Shown in pieces: positions 51,822 to 60,100 of a stretch of 64,000 bases of DNA. A program made the position numbers and the translations under genes. Origin of the DNA: an uncultured Sunxiuqinia sp. (GTDB taxonomy: Bacteria; Bacteroidota; Bacteroidia; Bacteroidales; Prolixibacteraceae); the NCBI RefSeq assembly GCF_947495665.1, contig NZ_CANLZV010000003.1:62001-126000 (forward strand). Direction: 5' to 3'. Within the stretch, counting starts at the first letter, position 1; the number at the start of each line of letters is the position of its first letter. The notes under the pieces were generated by a model. The model had not been told where the DNA came from. It worked only from the letters and a program-made list of their open reading frames with translations, and made no database searches.

Positions 51822-53124
51822 GAGAACGATATTTGTTTTGAAGCATTTTTATTTGTCGGCTCATCAGCCAGGCAACAATAAAAGTCAAGAGCAGATACAC
51901 GGCCGTAATGGTGTAAAAGGTGTACTGAATTCCCGGCATCGGGGTTAGGGCATCTTTTGTTTTCATGATACCGTAAATGATCCAGGGTTGGCGGCCAACT
52001 TCGGTGACCACCCATCCGGCTTGAATAGCAATAAACCCCAGGGGAGTAGCGATCATCAACAACTTGAGCCACCAGCGTTTCTCAAGCCAGTGTTTCCATT
52101 TGTAGGTTCCGGCTAAAAATATGACAGCCAGTAAAATCAGGAACATACCAATGCCCACCATCAGTTGAAAGGAATAATGGACAATAGGCACGGGTGGCCA
52201 TTCGTCTTCCGGAAATTCTTCCAGTCCTTTTACTTCGGCGTTGAAATCGCCATGAGCCAAAAAGCTCAGAAAGCCAGGCAATTTAATGGCATAATTCACT
52301 TCACGGTTTTCAACATCCGGAATTCCTCCAATAATAAGCGGAGCTGACTTTTGTGTTTCAAAGTGTGCTTCAAAAGCAGCCAGCTTGGCCGGTTGAAGTT
52401 TAGCCACATTCTTAGCGGCAAGGTCACCACTAAGCGGTTGCAACAAGGCTGCAACCGAGGCAAAAGCCAGTGCAATGGTCAGTGCCTTGGCATGAATCTC
52501 CAGTTTATTTCTGAGGTAGAGCATTGCATGAACTCCGGCAACGGCAAATCCTGTAGCCGAAAAAGCAGCAATAATCATGTGATGGGTTTGTGAAAACCAA
52601 GCTTTGTTAAACATGGCAGCCACCGGATCAATGTTATACGCTTGCCCGTCAATCCAGTCGAAGCCGGCAGGGGCATTCATCCAGGCATTAGCCGAAATAA
52701 CAAAGACTCCTGACATTACGCCGGCAATACCGACCACCATGCCAATATACAAGTGAACCTTTTTATTGAGGCGGTTCCAGCCGTAAAGCCACAGTCCTAA
52801 GGCGATGGCTTCAACAAAAAAGGCCGTTCCTTCATACGAGAAAGGCATCCCGAAAATGGGGCCTGCATGTTCCATAAATGTGGGCCATAGCATTCCGAGT
52901 TCAAACGAAAGAACTGTTCCGGATACGGCACCAACAGCAAAAAAGATGGCGACACCCTTTGCCCAGGCTTTGGCCAAATCAAGGTAAACAGGATTGTTGG
53001 TCCGAAGCCACTTCCATTCAGCCACAAACATAAACCACGGCATCACCATGCCTATACAGGCAAAAACAATATGAAACCCAAGAGAGACGGCCATCTGCAA
53101 ACGTGCAGCCAAAAACTCATCCAT
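51814..53124 (-). CDS. cydA: Cytochrome bd oxidase subunit I
   Basis: 436 aa, shorter than E. coli CydA (about 520), because the Q-loop C-terminal insert is small. The b595 ligand His is in AVSLGFHIVFACIGM near residue 18, the b558 His lies in WFSQTHHMIIAAF (about 178-190), and the quinol region contains GWVVTEVGRQPWIIYGIMKT (about 368-387). The short Q-loop resembles the CioA/short type, but cyanide sensitivity cannot be read from sequence. The gene leads the cydAB operon. No cydX-like or DUF4492 gene is visible in front of it. Confidence 0.96.
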   Translation of the reverse strand: MDEFLAARLQMAVSLGFHIVFACIGMVMPWFMFVAEWKWLRTNNPVYLDLAKAWAKGVAIFFAVGAVSGTVLSFELGMLWPTFMEHAGPIFGMPFSYEGTAFFVEAIALGLWLYGWNRLNKKVHLYIGMVVGIAGVMSGVFVISANAWMNAPAGFDWIDGQAYNIDPVAAMFNKAWFSQTHHMIIAAFSATGFAVAGVHAMLYLRNKLEIHAKALTIALAFASVAALLQPLSGDLAAKNVAKLQPAKLAAFEAHFETQKSAPLIIGGIPDVENREVNYAIKLPGFLSFLAHGDFNAEVKGLEEFPEDEWPPVPIVHYSFQLMVGIGMFLILLAVIFLAGTYKWKHWLEKRWWLKLLMIATPLGFIAIQAGWVVTEVGRQPWIIYGIMKTKDALTPMPGIQYTFYTITAVYLLLTFIVAWLMSRQIKMLQNKYRSHD

Positions 53125-53390
53125 AGTGCGATTTTTTAAACAATTAATTTTACTCCTTGAACACCTAAAAAGGCTTTCTGTTTGATGCCGGAAAAGATAA
53201 AAAAGAAGCCAATTAATTATCAGGAACTTGTAAGGCCATTTTTATGGGCGCTAGTAGGAGGGAAGGGGGCTGGGGGAAGAATAAGGAGGACACTGCTGGT
53301 TTTTGTTTGCCTTGTAGCGAAGAGCGTATTTTCTCCTTTTGTCAAATTCGTGATAGGAGCACATAGACGAGCCAGAAGGATCTACTTGAT

Positions 53391-54356
53391 TTACTCCCTG
53401 ACCTCTGCCTTTCTAATGGCCGAACGGAAAAACTCCAACACTTCTTCTTTTACCACTTGAGGGTGTTGATGGCCAATTTGAGGATACGTTTTTACGGTGG
53501 CGTTTATTCTGTGATTGCGATAAATTTCGCGGCAACGGTTCCATCGTTGAGGTTGCATCTCTTCTCCCAACAGCAGGTAAATTAAATCACGCTCATCAGT
53601 ATCGTAGCCATCGGAAAAGGGAATGGCATCATTGTCGTCCAACTCACCCATAAACAAAAATTGCGGAAGCGATTGAAATGCTTGGTTGTTAAAGGTTTTT
53701 TCAAAGCGGCTTTCAAAATCATGGGTTCCCAAGGGATAGCTCAAGGGTTTTCCCAGGAGACTGTCTGTTGGAAGCATTAGCAGACCATTGAGTCCTCCGG
53801 CAGCAAGCGCCAAAATCTCTTCAGGATGCAGAAGGGAAAAACGGTTGGCAAACGTTCCTGAAGCCGAAAAACCAGTCATTAAAATCTTGTCATTTGTAAT
53901 AAATCCCATGCTATTTAAGCGTTTTTTTGCATCATCAATCATTGCCAGGAGTTGCAGATCCAAGCGCTCGAGTTCATTATCGTGCTGGTTCATGACATCG
54001 CGGTCGAGGGCGTGCGTATATATCTGCCAATCTGTTTTTGACCTTGGAAATACCGGGACCAGTAGCGGATGTTGAAGTTGCTGAGCGATGTAATTCCCCA
54101 GATAATAGGAGTTGGAAGCCAGCCTTCGTGCTTTTTCCAGATGCTCTTCAAACTTGTCGCTGGCAAATCCGGAGTTATTGGGTTCTACAATCAGGTAGTG
54201 CTCCTTATCCGCAGGCATTTCGTTGGGGAGGAAGACGAAATAAGGGAAATTGAATCCCTGTTGTTGGTTGGCTTCGACATAAACTAATTGACCTTTCTCT
54301 TTGGAACAAGAGCAGAGCAAGAATACCAGGATGAAAAACAGTGGACTATATCTCAT
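53391..54356 (-). CDS. Alpha/beta-hydrolase-fold lipoprotein
   Basis: 321 aa. Lipoprotein signal MRYSPLFFILVFLLCSCSKE with Cys at the LLCSC site. The motif MTGFSASGTFANRFSLLHPE (about 165-184) is a nucleophile elbow, G-x-S-x-S/G, typical of alpha/beta hydrolases; LFMGELDDNDAIPFSDGYD carries a likely Asp and QIGHQHPQVVKEE the likely His. The substrate is unknown; the family includes esterases and depolymerases. It is an isolated gene. Confidence 0.82.
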   Translation of the reverse strand: MRYSPLFFILVFLLCSCSKEKGQLVYVEANQQQGFNFPYFVFLPNEMPADKEHYLIVEPNNSGFASDKFEEHLEKARRLASNSYYLGNYIAQQLQHPLLVPVFPRSKTDWQIYTHALDRDVMNQHDNELERLDLQLLAMIDDAKKRLNSMGFITNDKILMTGFSASGTFANRFSLLHPEEILALAAGGLNGLLMLPTDSLLGKPLSYPLGTHDFESRFEKTFNNQAFQSLPQFLFMGELDDNDAIPFSDGYDTDERDLIYLLLGEEMQPQRWNRCREIYRNHRINATVKTYPQIGHQHPQVVKEEVLEFFRSAIRKAEVRE

Positions 54357-54445
54357 TGCTTTTTGTTTTCAATGGATTAGTCTTTTTGATTCAGGAAATA
54401 TTACACTTTTGTAGGAAATTACTAGCACCCATAAGTCCAGACGAG

Positions 54446-55855
54446 TTATTGCGGAACAATCTGAAGTACCCTGTCGGGGCTGTTGGTTAATACGTAAAGT
54501 TGTCCGTTTGGTCCGAATTTAAGGTCGCGAATCCGGCCCATTCCTTTCAGCAGAATTTCTTGTCTCCTGACCTTTTCACCCCGAAGCTCCAGTCGGCGAA
54601 GCTCCTGAAACGCCAGCCCTCCAAGCAGCAGGTTGTTATGCCATTTGGGGAATAAGGGGCTGGTTACAAACTCAGTGGGACAAACGGCAATGGAAGGTGT
54701 CCACTGCACCACGGGTTGCTCCATCCCTTTCTTTCGATTCTTTCTGGAAATGACTTCTCCGTTGTATCCGATTCCGTGGGTAATGACCGGCCAACCATAG
54801 TTGGCTCCTTTTTGCAAAATGTTCAGTTCGTCGCCTCCTTGCGGCCCATGATCTGTTGACCAAATGGCTCCGGTTTGGGGGTGAAGTGCCAGTCCTTGCG
54901 TGTTACGATTTCCCAGGGTGTAAATCGCCGGTAGGGCATTGGGTGTGTCAACAAAGGGATTGTCTATCGGAATAGCCCCGTCCGGATGAATGCGAAAGAC
55001 CTTACCGGAAGGTTTGTTCAGTTTTTGCGAGTCTTTGGCCCGCCCCATATCACCAATGGAAAAATACAGAAGCCCTTCCCGATCGAAAAGCAGGCGGCAC
55101 CCCCAGCGGTCTCCATGCACCACCTTTTGGGAATCGGGCACTTCAAACAGGGTTTGCTCTTGCTGCCAATGGTTATTGCTAATTTTTCCACGTACGATTT
55201 TAGTCATCCCCAGTGCTTCTTTGTCTTTGGGGTGTCCATTGGTGTGGCTATAGGCCAGGTAGATCCATCTGTTTTCGTCGAAATCCGGATCCAGGGCAAT
55301 GTCCATAAAACCTCCGGTACTGCTTGCCAAGTGAGGCTTAGGCAGCCCTTCGATGAAGCTGGTATCCAATTTTCCTTGAATGAGCCATTTCAATCGTCCC
55401 TTTTTTTCAGAAATCAGGGCACTGTCCGAATTAACAAATTCAATTCCCCAGGGAGTGGTTAAATGCTCAACCACTATCTTTTCGATTTTCAGCGTGTATT
55501 GGTTGGTTTCAATGGTTTCCGGCTCCGTATTAACTTCAAAAGCTTCTTGGGTGCCTTGTGTTTCAATCAGGTAGTTTGTAATGGCATCGACCTCCTTATT
55601 GGTTAGGGCTTTTTCCCAACTGATCATGGTGGTACTGGGAATGCCAAATTTTACAGTACTTCTGATGTAGTCTCTTCCTTCTTCGTTTTTCCAGTGCGGA
55701 TTAAGGAGCTTAACGCCGGAGCTGGTGCCTTCCAGGTTTAGTCCGTGGCACCCGGCGCAGTGGGTTTTATAAAGTTCCTGTCCGTTGGGTGATTGACAGG
55801 AATAGAAGATAAAAATGAAGCTTGAAACAAACGTGGAAAACAGTAAATTTTTCAT
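54446..55855 (-). CDS. Lipoprotein fusing cytochrome c to a PQQ-type sugar dehydrogenase
   Basis: 469 aa from ATG at 55855; an alternative TTG six codons upstream is less likely. A lipoprotein-like signal (FIFIFYSCQS) is followed by a cytochrome c domain with the haem motif CAGCH (about 35-39) and a Met-containing C-terminal half to about residue 100. The rest is a six-bladed GSDH/SMP30-like propeller of the soluble PQQ aldose dehydrogenase family (LTTPWGIEFVNSDSALISEK, GDRWGCRLLFDREGLLYFS, NRNTQGLALHPQTGAIWSTDH, GANYGWPVITHGIGYNG). It probably oxidises a sugar and passes electrons to its own haem in the periplasm. Confidence 0.9.
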   Translation of the reverse strand: MKNLLFSTFVSSFIFIFYSCQSPNGQELYKTHCAGCHGLNLEGTSSGVKLLNPHWKNEEGRDYIRSTVKFGIPSTTMISWEKALTNKEVDAITNYLIETQGTQEAFEVNTEPETIETNQYTLKIEKIVVEHLTTPWGIEFVNSDSALISEKKGRLKWLIQGKLDTSFIEGLPKPHLASSTGGFMDIALDPDFDENRWIYLAYSHTNGHPKDKEALGMTKIVRGKISNNHWQQEQTLFEVPDSQKVVHGDRWGCRLLFDREGLLYFSIGDMGRAKDSQKLNKPSGKVFRIHPDGAIPIDNPFVDTPNALPAIYTLGNRNTQGLALHPQTGAIWSTDHGPQGGDELNILQKGANYGWPVITHGIGYNGEVISRKNRKKGMEQPVVQWTPSIAVCPTEFVTSPLFPKWHNNLLLGGLAFQELRRLELRGEKVRRQEILLKGMGRIRDLKFGPNGQLYVLTNSPDRVLQIVPQ

Positions 55856-56038
55856 AAAGGGCGCAATAAGCACGTTTCACACATACCATATTTTTGGATA
55901 TGTGTGTGTCTTTTATTTTTCCATCCACGCTAAATTATGGTCATAAACAAACTTTAAGAGTTTATGTTTTATGTTGTTTCGAATTCATTTTTGAATGGCT
56001 TGTGTATCTAAACCAGAGATTTCTGTTTTTGCAGGATG

Positions 56039-56072
56039 TAAAAAAAGGCCTTTCATTGCTGAAAGGCCTTTG
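56039..56072 (-). terminator. Terminator after speA
   Basis: Arms 56044-56055 and 56060-56071 (AAAGGCCTTTCA) form a perfect 12-bp stem with loop TTGC. The minus strand continues with T. It lies 26 bp after the speA stop. Confidence 0.85.
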
Positions 56073-56097
56073 GGCTGTATCATGTGTTGTGTTCTGC

Positions 56098-57990
56098 TTA
56101 CTCAAGATAGGTGTAGCCATACAAACCAGAACGGTAGTTGGATAGGAACTCTTTCCCTTCGGTAGCCGAAATGGTCCCTGCTTTTACCGATGAAGTTACC
56201 CAGGTTTCTACGGTGCGTACCATCTTCTTCGGATTGTATTGCACGTAATCCAATACTTCGGCCACGGTTTCGCCGTCAATGATCTGGTCGATGGAGTAGC
56301 TGTCTCCGTCAACTGAAACGTGTACGGCATTCGTATCGCCAAACAGGTTGTGCAGGTCGCCCAGAATTTCCTGGTAGGCTCCCACTAAGAACACGCCGAT
56401 GTAATAAGGCTCTTTCGCTTTTAATTTGTGCACTGGCAAATAGTGCGAAAGGTTCCGGGTTGAAATAAAGTTATCGATTTGGCCATCTGAATCGCAGGTA
56501 ATATCCTGCAGGGTGGCTGCACGATCTGGTTTTTCATCCAACCGATGAATCGGCATAATCGGGAAAATCTGATCAATTGCCCAGGAATCGGGTAAAGACT
56601 GGAACAAGGAGAAGTTGCAAAAGTACTTATCTGCCAGTAATTTATCCAGCTGATGCAATTCATGTGGGACATGTCTGATTTTCCCAATCATTTCCTGAAT
56701 TTCGCGGGCGATGGACCAGAATAAACGTTCCACCTGGGCACGTGTTTTCAGGTCGAGCAGGCCAAGACTGAAGCGGTCCAGGGCTTCTTCCCTGATTTGT
56801 TGGGCATCGTGCCAGGTTTCGAGCATCCGGGGCTGATTAATCGCATCCCAGAGTGAATAAAGTTCTTTTACCAATTCATGATCATCTTCTTGTAGGTCAA
56901 TTTCCTCTTCCCAGGCAGGTAGCGAAGCCGATTCCAACACTTCAAAAATAAGCACCGAATGATGGGCCGTGAGCGAACGTCCGGACTCGGTAATGATGTT
57001 CGGATGTGGAATGTTATTTTTTTCGCTGACATCCACCATCGTTGAAATGGCATCGTTTACGTATTCCTGAATGCTGTAATTGACGCTGCTTTCATTGTTG
57101 GCAGAACGGGTTCCGTCATAGTCAACGCCCAAGCCACCGCCAATGTCAACAAACTCAATGTTGAAGCCATTTAAACACATTTGGGCATAAAACTGCGAGG
57201 CTTCGCGCAAGGCTATTTTGATACGACGAATTTTATTAACCTGACTTCCGATGTGAAAGTGAACCAATTTAAGGCAGTCTTCCAATTCATTCTCTTTCAG
57301 GTATTCCATGGCGTCAAGCAATTCGCTCGAAGTCAGTCCGAATTTGCTGCCATCGCCACCAGAATTTTCCCACTTGCCACTTCCTGAGCTTGCCAGTTTA
57401 ATCCGGATACCCAGATTCGGCTTAATCTTCAGCCTGCGTGCAATTCGCGCTATCAGCTTTAGCTCGTTCATTTTTTCAACAACGATGTAGATGCGCCGTC
57501 CCATTTTTTGGGCTAGCAAGGCCAGTTCAATGTAATCTTCATCTTTATAGCCATTGCAGATAATCAGCGAATCGTTGTTGGTGTTGGTGGCAATTACTGC
57601 GTGCAGCTCCGGTTTTGACCCGGCCTCAAGTCCAATGTTAAATTTTCGGCCATGACTTACAATCTCTTCCACAACAGGTCGCATTTGATTGACCTTGATG
57701 GGATAGATGATGAAGTTCTGGGCTTTGTAATTGTACTCTTTGGCAGCAAGTTTAAAGCAGTTTGCCATTTTCTCAATCCGACTATCAAGAATATCCGGAA
57801 AGCGGATTAACATTGGAGCAGCAACATCCCTGATTTGCAGTTCGTCGACGAGTTCTTTCAAATCAATCTTCACACCGTCTTTCTGGGGGGTAACTACGAC
57901 ATTGCCTTTTTCATTCACTGAAAAATAATTGATTCCCCAACCATTTATGTTGTAGAGCTCCTCTGTGTCTTCAATGCGCCATTTTCTCAT
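56098..57990 (-). CDS. speA: Biosynthetic arginine decarboxylase
   Basis: 630 aa, the normal SpeA length. The fold III PLP barrel starts at about 60 (AAKEYNYKAQNFIIYPIKVN, holding the PLP Lys) and has GLEAGSKPELHAVI, FHIGSQVNKIRRIKIAL (about 247-263), FVDIGGGLGVDYDGTRS (about 286-302) and ITESGRSLTAHHSVLIFEV (about 343-361). The C-terminal part contains FLVGAYQEILGDLHNLFGD. It makes agmatine, the entry to polyamines, from arginine. It lies outside the arginine operon. A palindrome overlaps its likely promoter. Confidence 0.97.
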   Translation of the reverse strand: MRKWRIEDTEELYNINGWGINYFSVNEKGNVVVTPQKDGVKIDLKELVDELQIRDVAAPMLIRFPDILDSRIEKMANCFKLAAKEYNYKAQNFIIYPIKVNQMRPVVEEIVSHGRKFNIGLEAGSKPELHAVIATNTNNDSLIICNGYKDEDYIELALLAQKMGRRIYIVVEKMNELKLIARIARRLKIKPNLGIRIKLASSGSGKWENSGGDGSKFGLTSSELLDAMEYLKENELEDCLKLVHFHIGSQVNKIRRIKIALREASQFYAQMCLNGFNIEFVDIGGGLGVDYDGTRSANNESSVNYSIQEYVNDAISTMVDVSEKNNIPHPNIITESGRSLTAHHSVLIFEVLESASLPAWEEEIDLQEDDHELVKELYSLWDAINQPRMLETWHDAQQIREEALDRFSLGLLDLKTRAQVERLFWSIAREIQEMIGKIRHVPHELHQLDKLLADKYFCNFSLFQSLPDSWAIDQIFPIMPIHRLDEKPDRAATLQDITCDSDGQIDNFISTRNLSHYLPVHKLKAKEPYYIGVFLVGAYQEILGDLHNLFGDTNAVHVSVDGDSYSIDQIIDGETVAEVLDYVQYNPKKMVRTVETWVTSSVKAGTISATEGKEFLSNYRSGLYGYTYLE

Positions 57991-58545
57991 ATTTATTCGT
58001 ACTGGAATTGTTCTTTATATCTTTTTAAATTTGGGCCCAAATATAGTTCTTCAAGCAATACAAAAAGCAATATTAAAACGCAAAAGCGAGTCACGCAATT
58101 TTTTTTGCCTAAAAAGCTGTTTGGAAGGGAAATAATCTGGGCTTTGTACAAGTTTAAGGCTTTGTTTTGGAGGGGAAAAGTGACTGGCGGAATTTTAACG
58201 TCAGGATCGTGCTTCGGATTCCGATTTTTTTCTTGGGAATTGTGGTTCTTTTGACTCCGATTTGGTCGGGCTTTTGCCAGGCCGTGGAAAATGAATCCAA
58301 TTTACGAAGGCATGTGAGTGTTTTGGGGCATTAAGTCGTATTAAAGAAACTGTGAAACGTTAATTTCGTAATCAGACAAACGATGCGTTGATCCGCGAAT
58401 TAATGCATTGTATTCTGTATTTGCCAAAAGTTTTGCGTTGGAAAGGGAAGCTTCCCGGGCAGGTTGTTTTCTTTGCAGCTCATATTGCCCAAATGAATAG
58501 GAAAGAAGAACGAGAATTATTTCAACTGAATAGAAAATATAAAAA
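57991..58545. other. Divergent intergenic region between speA and the GH125 gene
   Basis: 555 bp. Apart from the speA promoter element at 58029-58045 nothing is recognisable. A 98-codon minus-strand ORF (58341-58637) overlaps the GH125 start and is judged a chance frame. Confidence 0.5.
58029..58045 (-). promoter_or_regulatory. speA promoter with a perfect 14-bp palindrome
   Basis: Minus-strand TATATTTG (58038-58045) matches the -7 consensus. Just downstream and overlapping it is the palindrome ATTTGGGCCCAAAT (58029-58042). It would be covered by the polymerase, so it may be a repressor site. The -33 box is about 22 bp away (TTG), slightly long. Confidence 0.45.
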
Positions 58546-59979
58546 ATGAGAACGAGAAGAGATTTTCTGAAAAAAGGAACGTTAACTGTAACCGGACTGG
58601 CCGTAGCCGGATCGGGTAGTTTACTGGCAGCAAGCAAGCCAGCGTCTTATGTAACAAACCGGCCAGCTTCCGGAGAAAGACATTTTACGTCGAAAGCGGT
58701 AGAGGAAACCATTGTGGCAACTAAAGCCAGGTTGAAGGATCCGAAACTGGCCTGGATGTTTGAAAACTGTTTCCCAAATACGCTGGATACGACTGTTGAA
58801 TATGGAACAAAAAATGGAAAGCCCGACACTTTCGTGATTACCGGTGATATTCATGCCATGTGGCTGCGCGACTCAACGGCTCAGGTGTGGCCCTACATGC
58901 CCTTGGCTAAAAAAGACAAGGAATTGCAATCGTTGCTAGCCGGGGTTGTTAATCGTCAAACACAATGTATTTTGATCGATCCGTATGCCAATGCTTTCAA
59001 TAAAACAAAAGAAGAAGAGGTGCATTGGATGAGTGACTTAACTGATATGAAACCGGGCTTGCATGAGCGAAAATGGGAAATTGACTCGCTGTGTTATGCG
59101 GTTCGGTTGGCCTACAATTATTGGAAAACCACCGGAGATGCCTCTGTTTTTGATGCCGATTGGCAGAAAGCTGCGAAATTGATTTTGAAAACATTCCTGG
59201 AGCAACAACGAAAGGATGGTTTGGGACCATACAAATTCATGCGTGAAACAGCCCGTCAGTTGGATACCTTGTCTAATTTGGGATATGGTCGTCCGTTAAA
59301 AGCAGTAGGATTGATCAATTCTTCTTTCCGCCCTTCGGATGATGCAGCTACTTATGGTTTTCTCATTCCCTCTAACTTATTCGCAGTGGTGTCTCTTCGT
59401 CAAATGGCCGAAATCAGCGAAGAAGTTACCGGTGAAAAGTCGTTTGCCAAAGATTGCCTGAAACTGGCTGCGGAAGTGGATGAAGCCATTCGCGCGTATG
59501 GCGTGGTGGAGCACCCTAAATATGGTAAGGTGTATGCTTTTGAAGTAGATGGTTATGGGAATCATACGTTTATGGATGATGCCAATGTTCCCAGTTTGCT
59601 AGCGTTGCCCTACCTGGGGCTGGTGGATCAAGCGGATGAAATCTATCAGAATACACGTAAATTGGTTTGGAGCGAGGACAATCCTTACTTTTTTAAGGGA
59701 AAAGCAGCTGAAGGCATTGGTGGACCGCATGTAGGCTATTACATGGTGTGGCCCATGAGTATTATTATGAAAGCCATGACCAGTTCAGATGACAAAGAGA
59801 TTGCCTGGTGTGTAAAAACATTGCGTAATACGGATGCCGACACTGGTTTTATGCATGAAACCTTTCATATGGATGATCCGACAAACTTTACCCGGTCCTG
59901 GTTTGCATGGGCCAATACGCTGTTTGGCGAGTTAATTTTGAAGTTGGTGCAGGAAGGAAAAGAAGACCTGCTGAGCTAA
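58546..59979 (+). CDS. Glycoside hydrolase family 125 (exo-alpha-1,6-mannosidase-like), Tat-exported
   Basis: 477 aa. The N-terminus MRTRRDFLKKGTLTVTGL is a twin-arginine signal (RRDFLK), followed by Ala-rich hydrophobic residues. GH125 (formerly DUF1237) features are DTFVITGDIHAMWLRDSTAQ (about 96-115), FMDDANVPSLLALPYLG (about 344-360), GGPHVGYYMVWPMSII (about 391-406) and GFMHETFHMDDPTNFTRSWF (about 432-451). Characterised members are metal-independent exo-alpha-1,6-mannosidases acting on N-glycans or mannan. The nearest nutrient-uptake genes are the SusD/SusC pair at 62 kb. Confidence 0.93.
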   Translation: MRTRRDFLKKGTLTVTGLAVAGSGSLLAASKPASYVTNRPASGERHFTSKAVEETIVATKARLKDPKLAWMFENCFPNTLDTTVEYGTKNGKPDTFVITGDIHAMWLRDSTAQVWPYMPLAKKDKELQSLLAGVVNRQTQCILIDPYANAFNKTKEEEVHWMSDLTDMKPGLHERKWEIDSLCYAVRLAYNYWKTTGDASVFDADWQKAAKLILKTFLEQQRKDGLGPYKFMRETARQLDTLSNLGYGRPLKAVGLINSSFRPSDDAATYGFLIPSNLFAVVSLRQMAEISEEVTGEKSFAKDCLKLAAEVDEAIRAYGVVEHPKYGKVYAFEVDGYGNHTFMDDANVPSLLALPYLGLVDQADEIYQNTRKLVWSEDNPYFFKGKAAEGIGGPHVGYYMVWPMSIIMKAMTSSDDKEIAWCVKTLRNTDADTGFMHETFHMDDPTNFTRSWFAWANTLFGELILKLVQEGKEDLLS

Positions 59980-60010
59980 TAGCTTTTTCCGCTTGGCGGG
60001 AAGAATGATA

Positions 60011-60062
60011 AAAAAAGGGCACGATGCTTATCAAAATACGATAGCTATCGGGCCCTTTTTTA
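60011..60062. terminator. Bidirectional terminator between the GH125 and M81 genes
   Basis: Outer arms 60012-60020 (AAAAAGGGC) and 60052-60060 (GCCCTTTTT) enclose an inner CGAT/ATCG stem. Runs of A and T flank it, so it can serve the convergent pair. Confidence 0.75.
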
Positions 60063-60100
60063 CTGAGGATTAGAGAAGGTTCACATCGTTTCGTGCTGTT

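Noticed and set aside
53182-53460. 92-codon plus-strand ORF between cydA and the lipoprotein hydrolase
   Set aside because: It starts plausibly and is basic, but its end lies inside the hydrolase gene on the other strand, it passes through a G-rich repeat-like stretch, and it matches no family. I could not support it.
55894-56145. 83-codon plus-strand ORF next to speA
   Set aside because: It reads through the speA terminator hairpin and into the speA 3' end antisense.
58341-58637. 98-codon minus-strand ORF before the GH125 gene
   Set aside because: Its only Met start is inside the GH125 signal peptide coding region; judged a chance frame.
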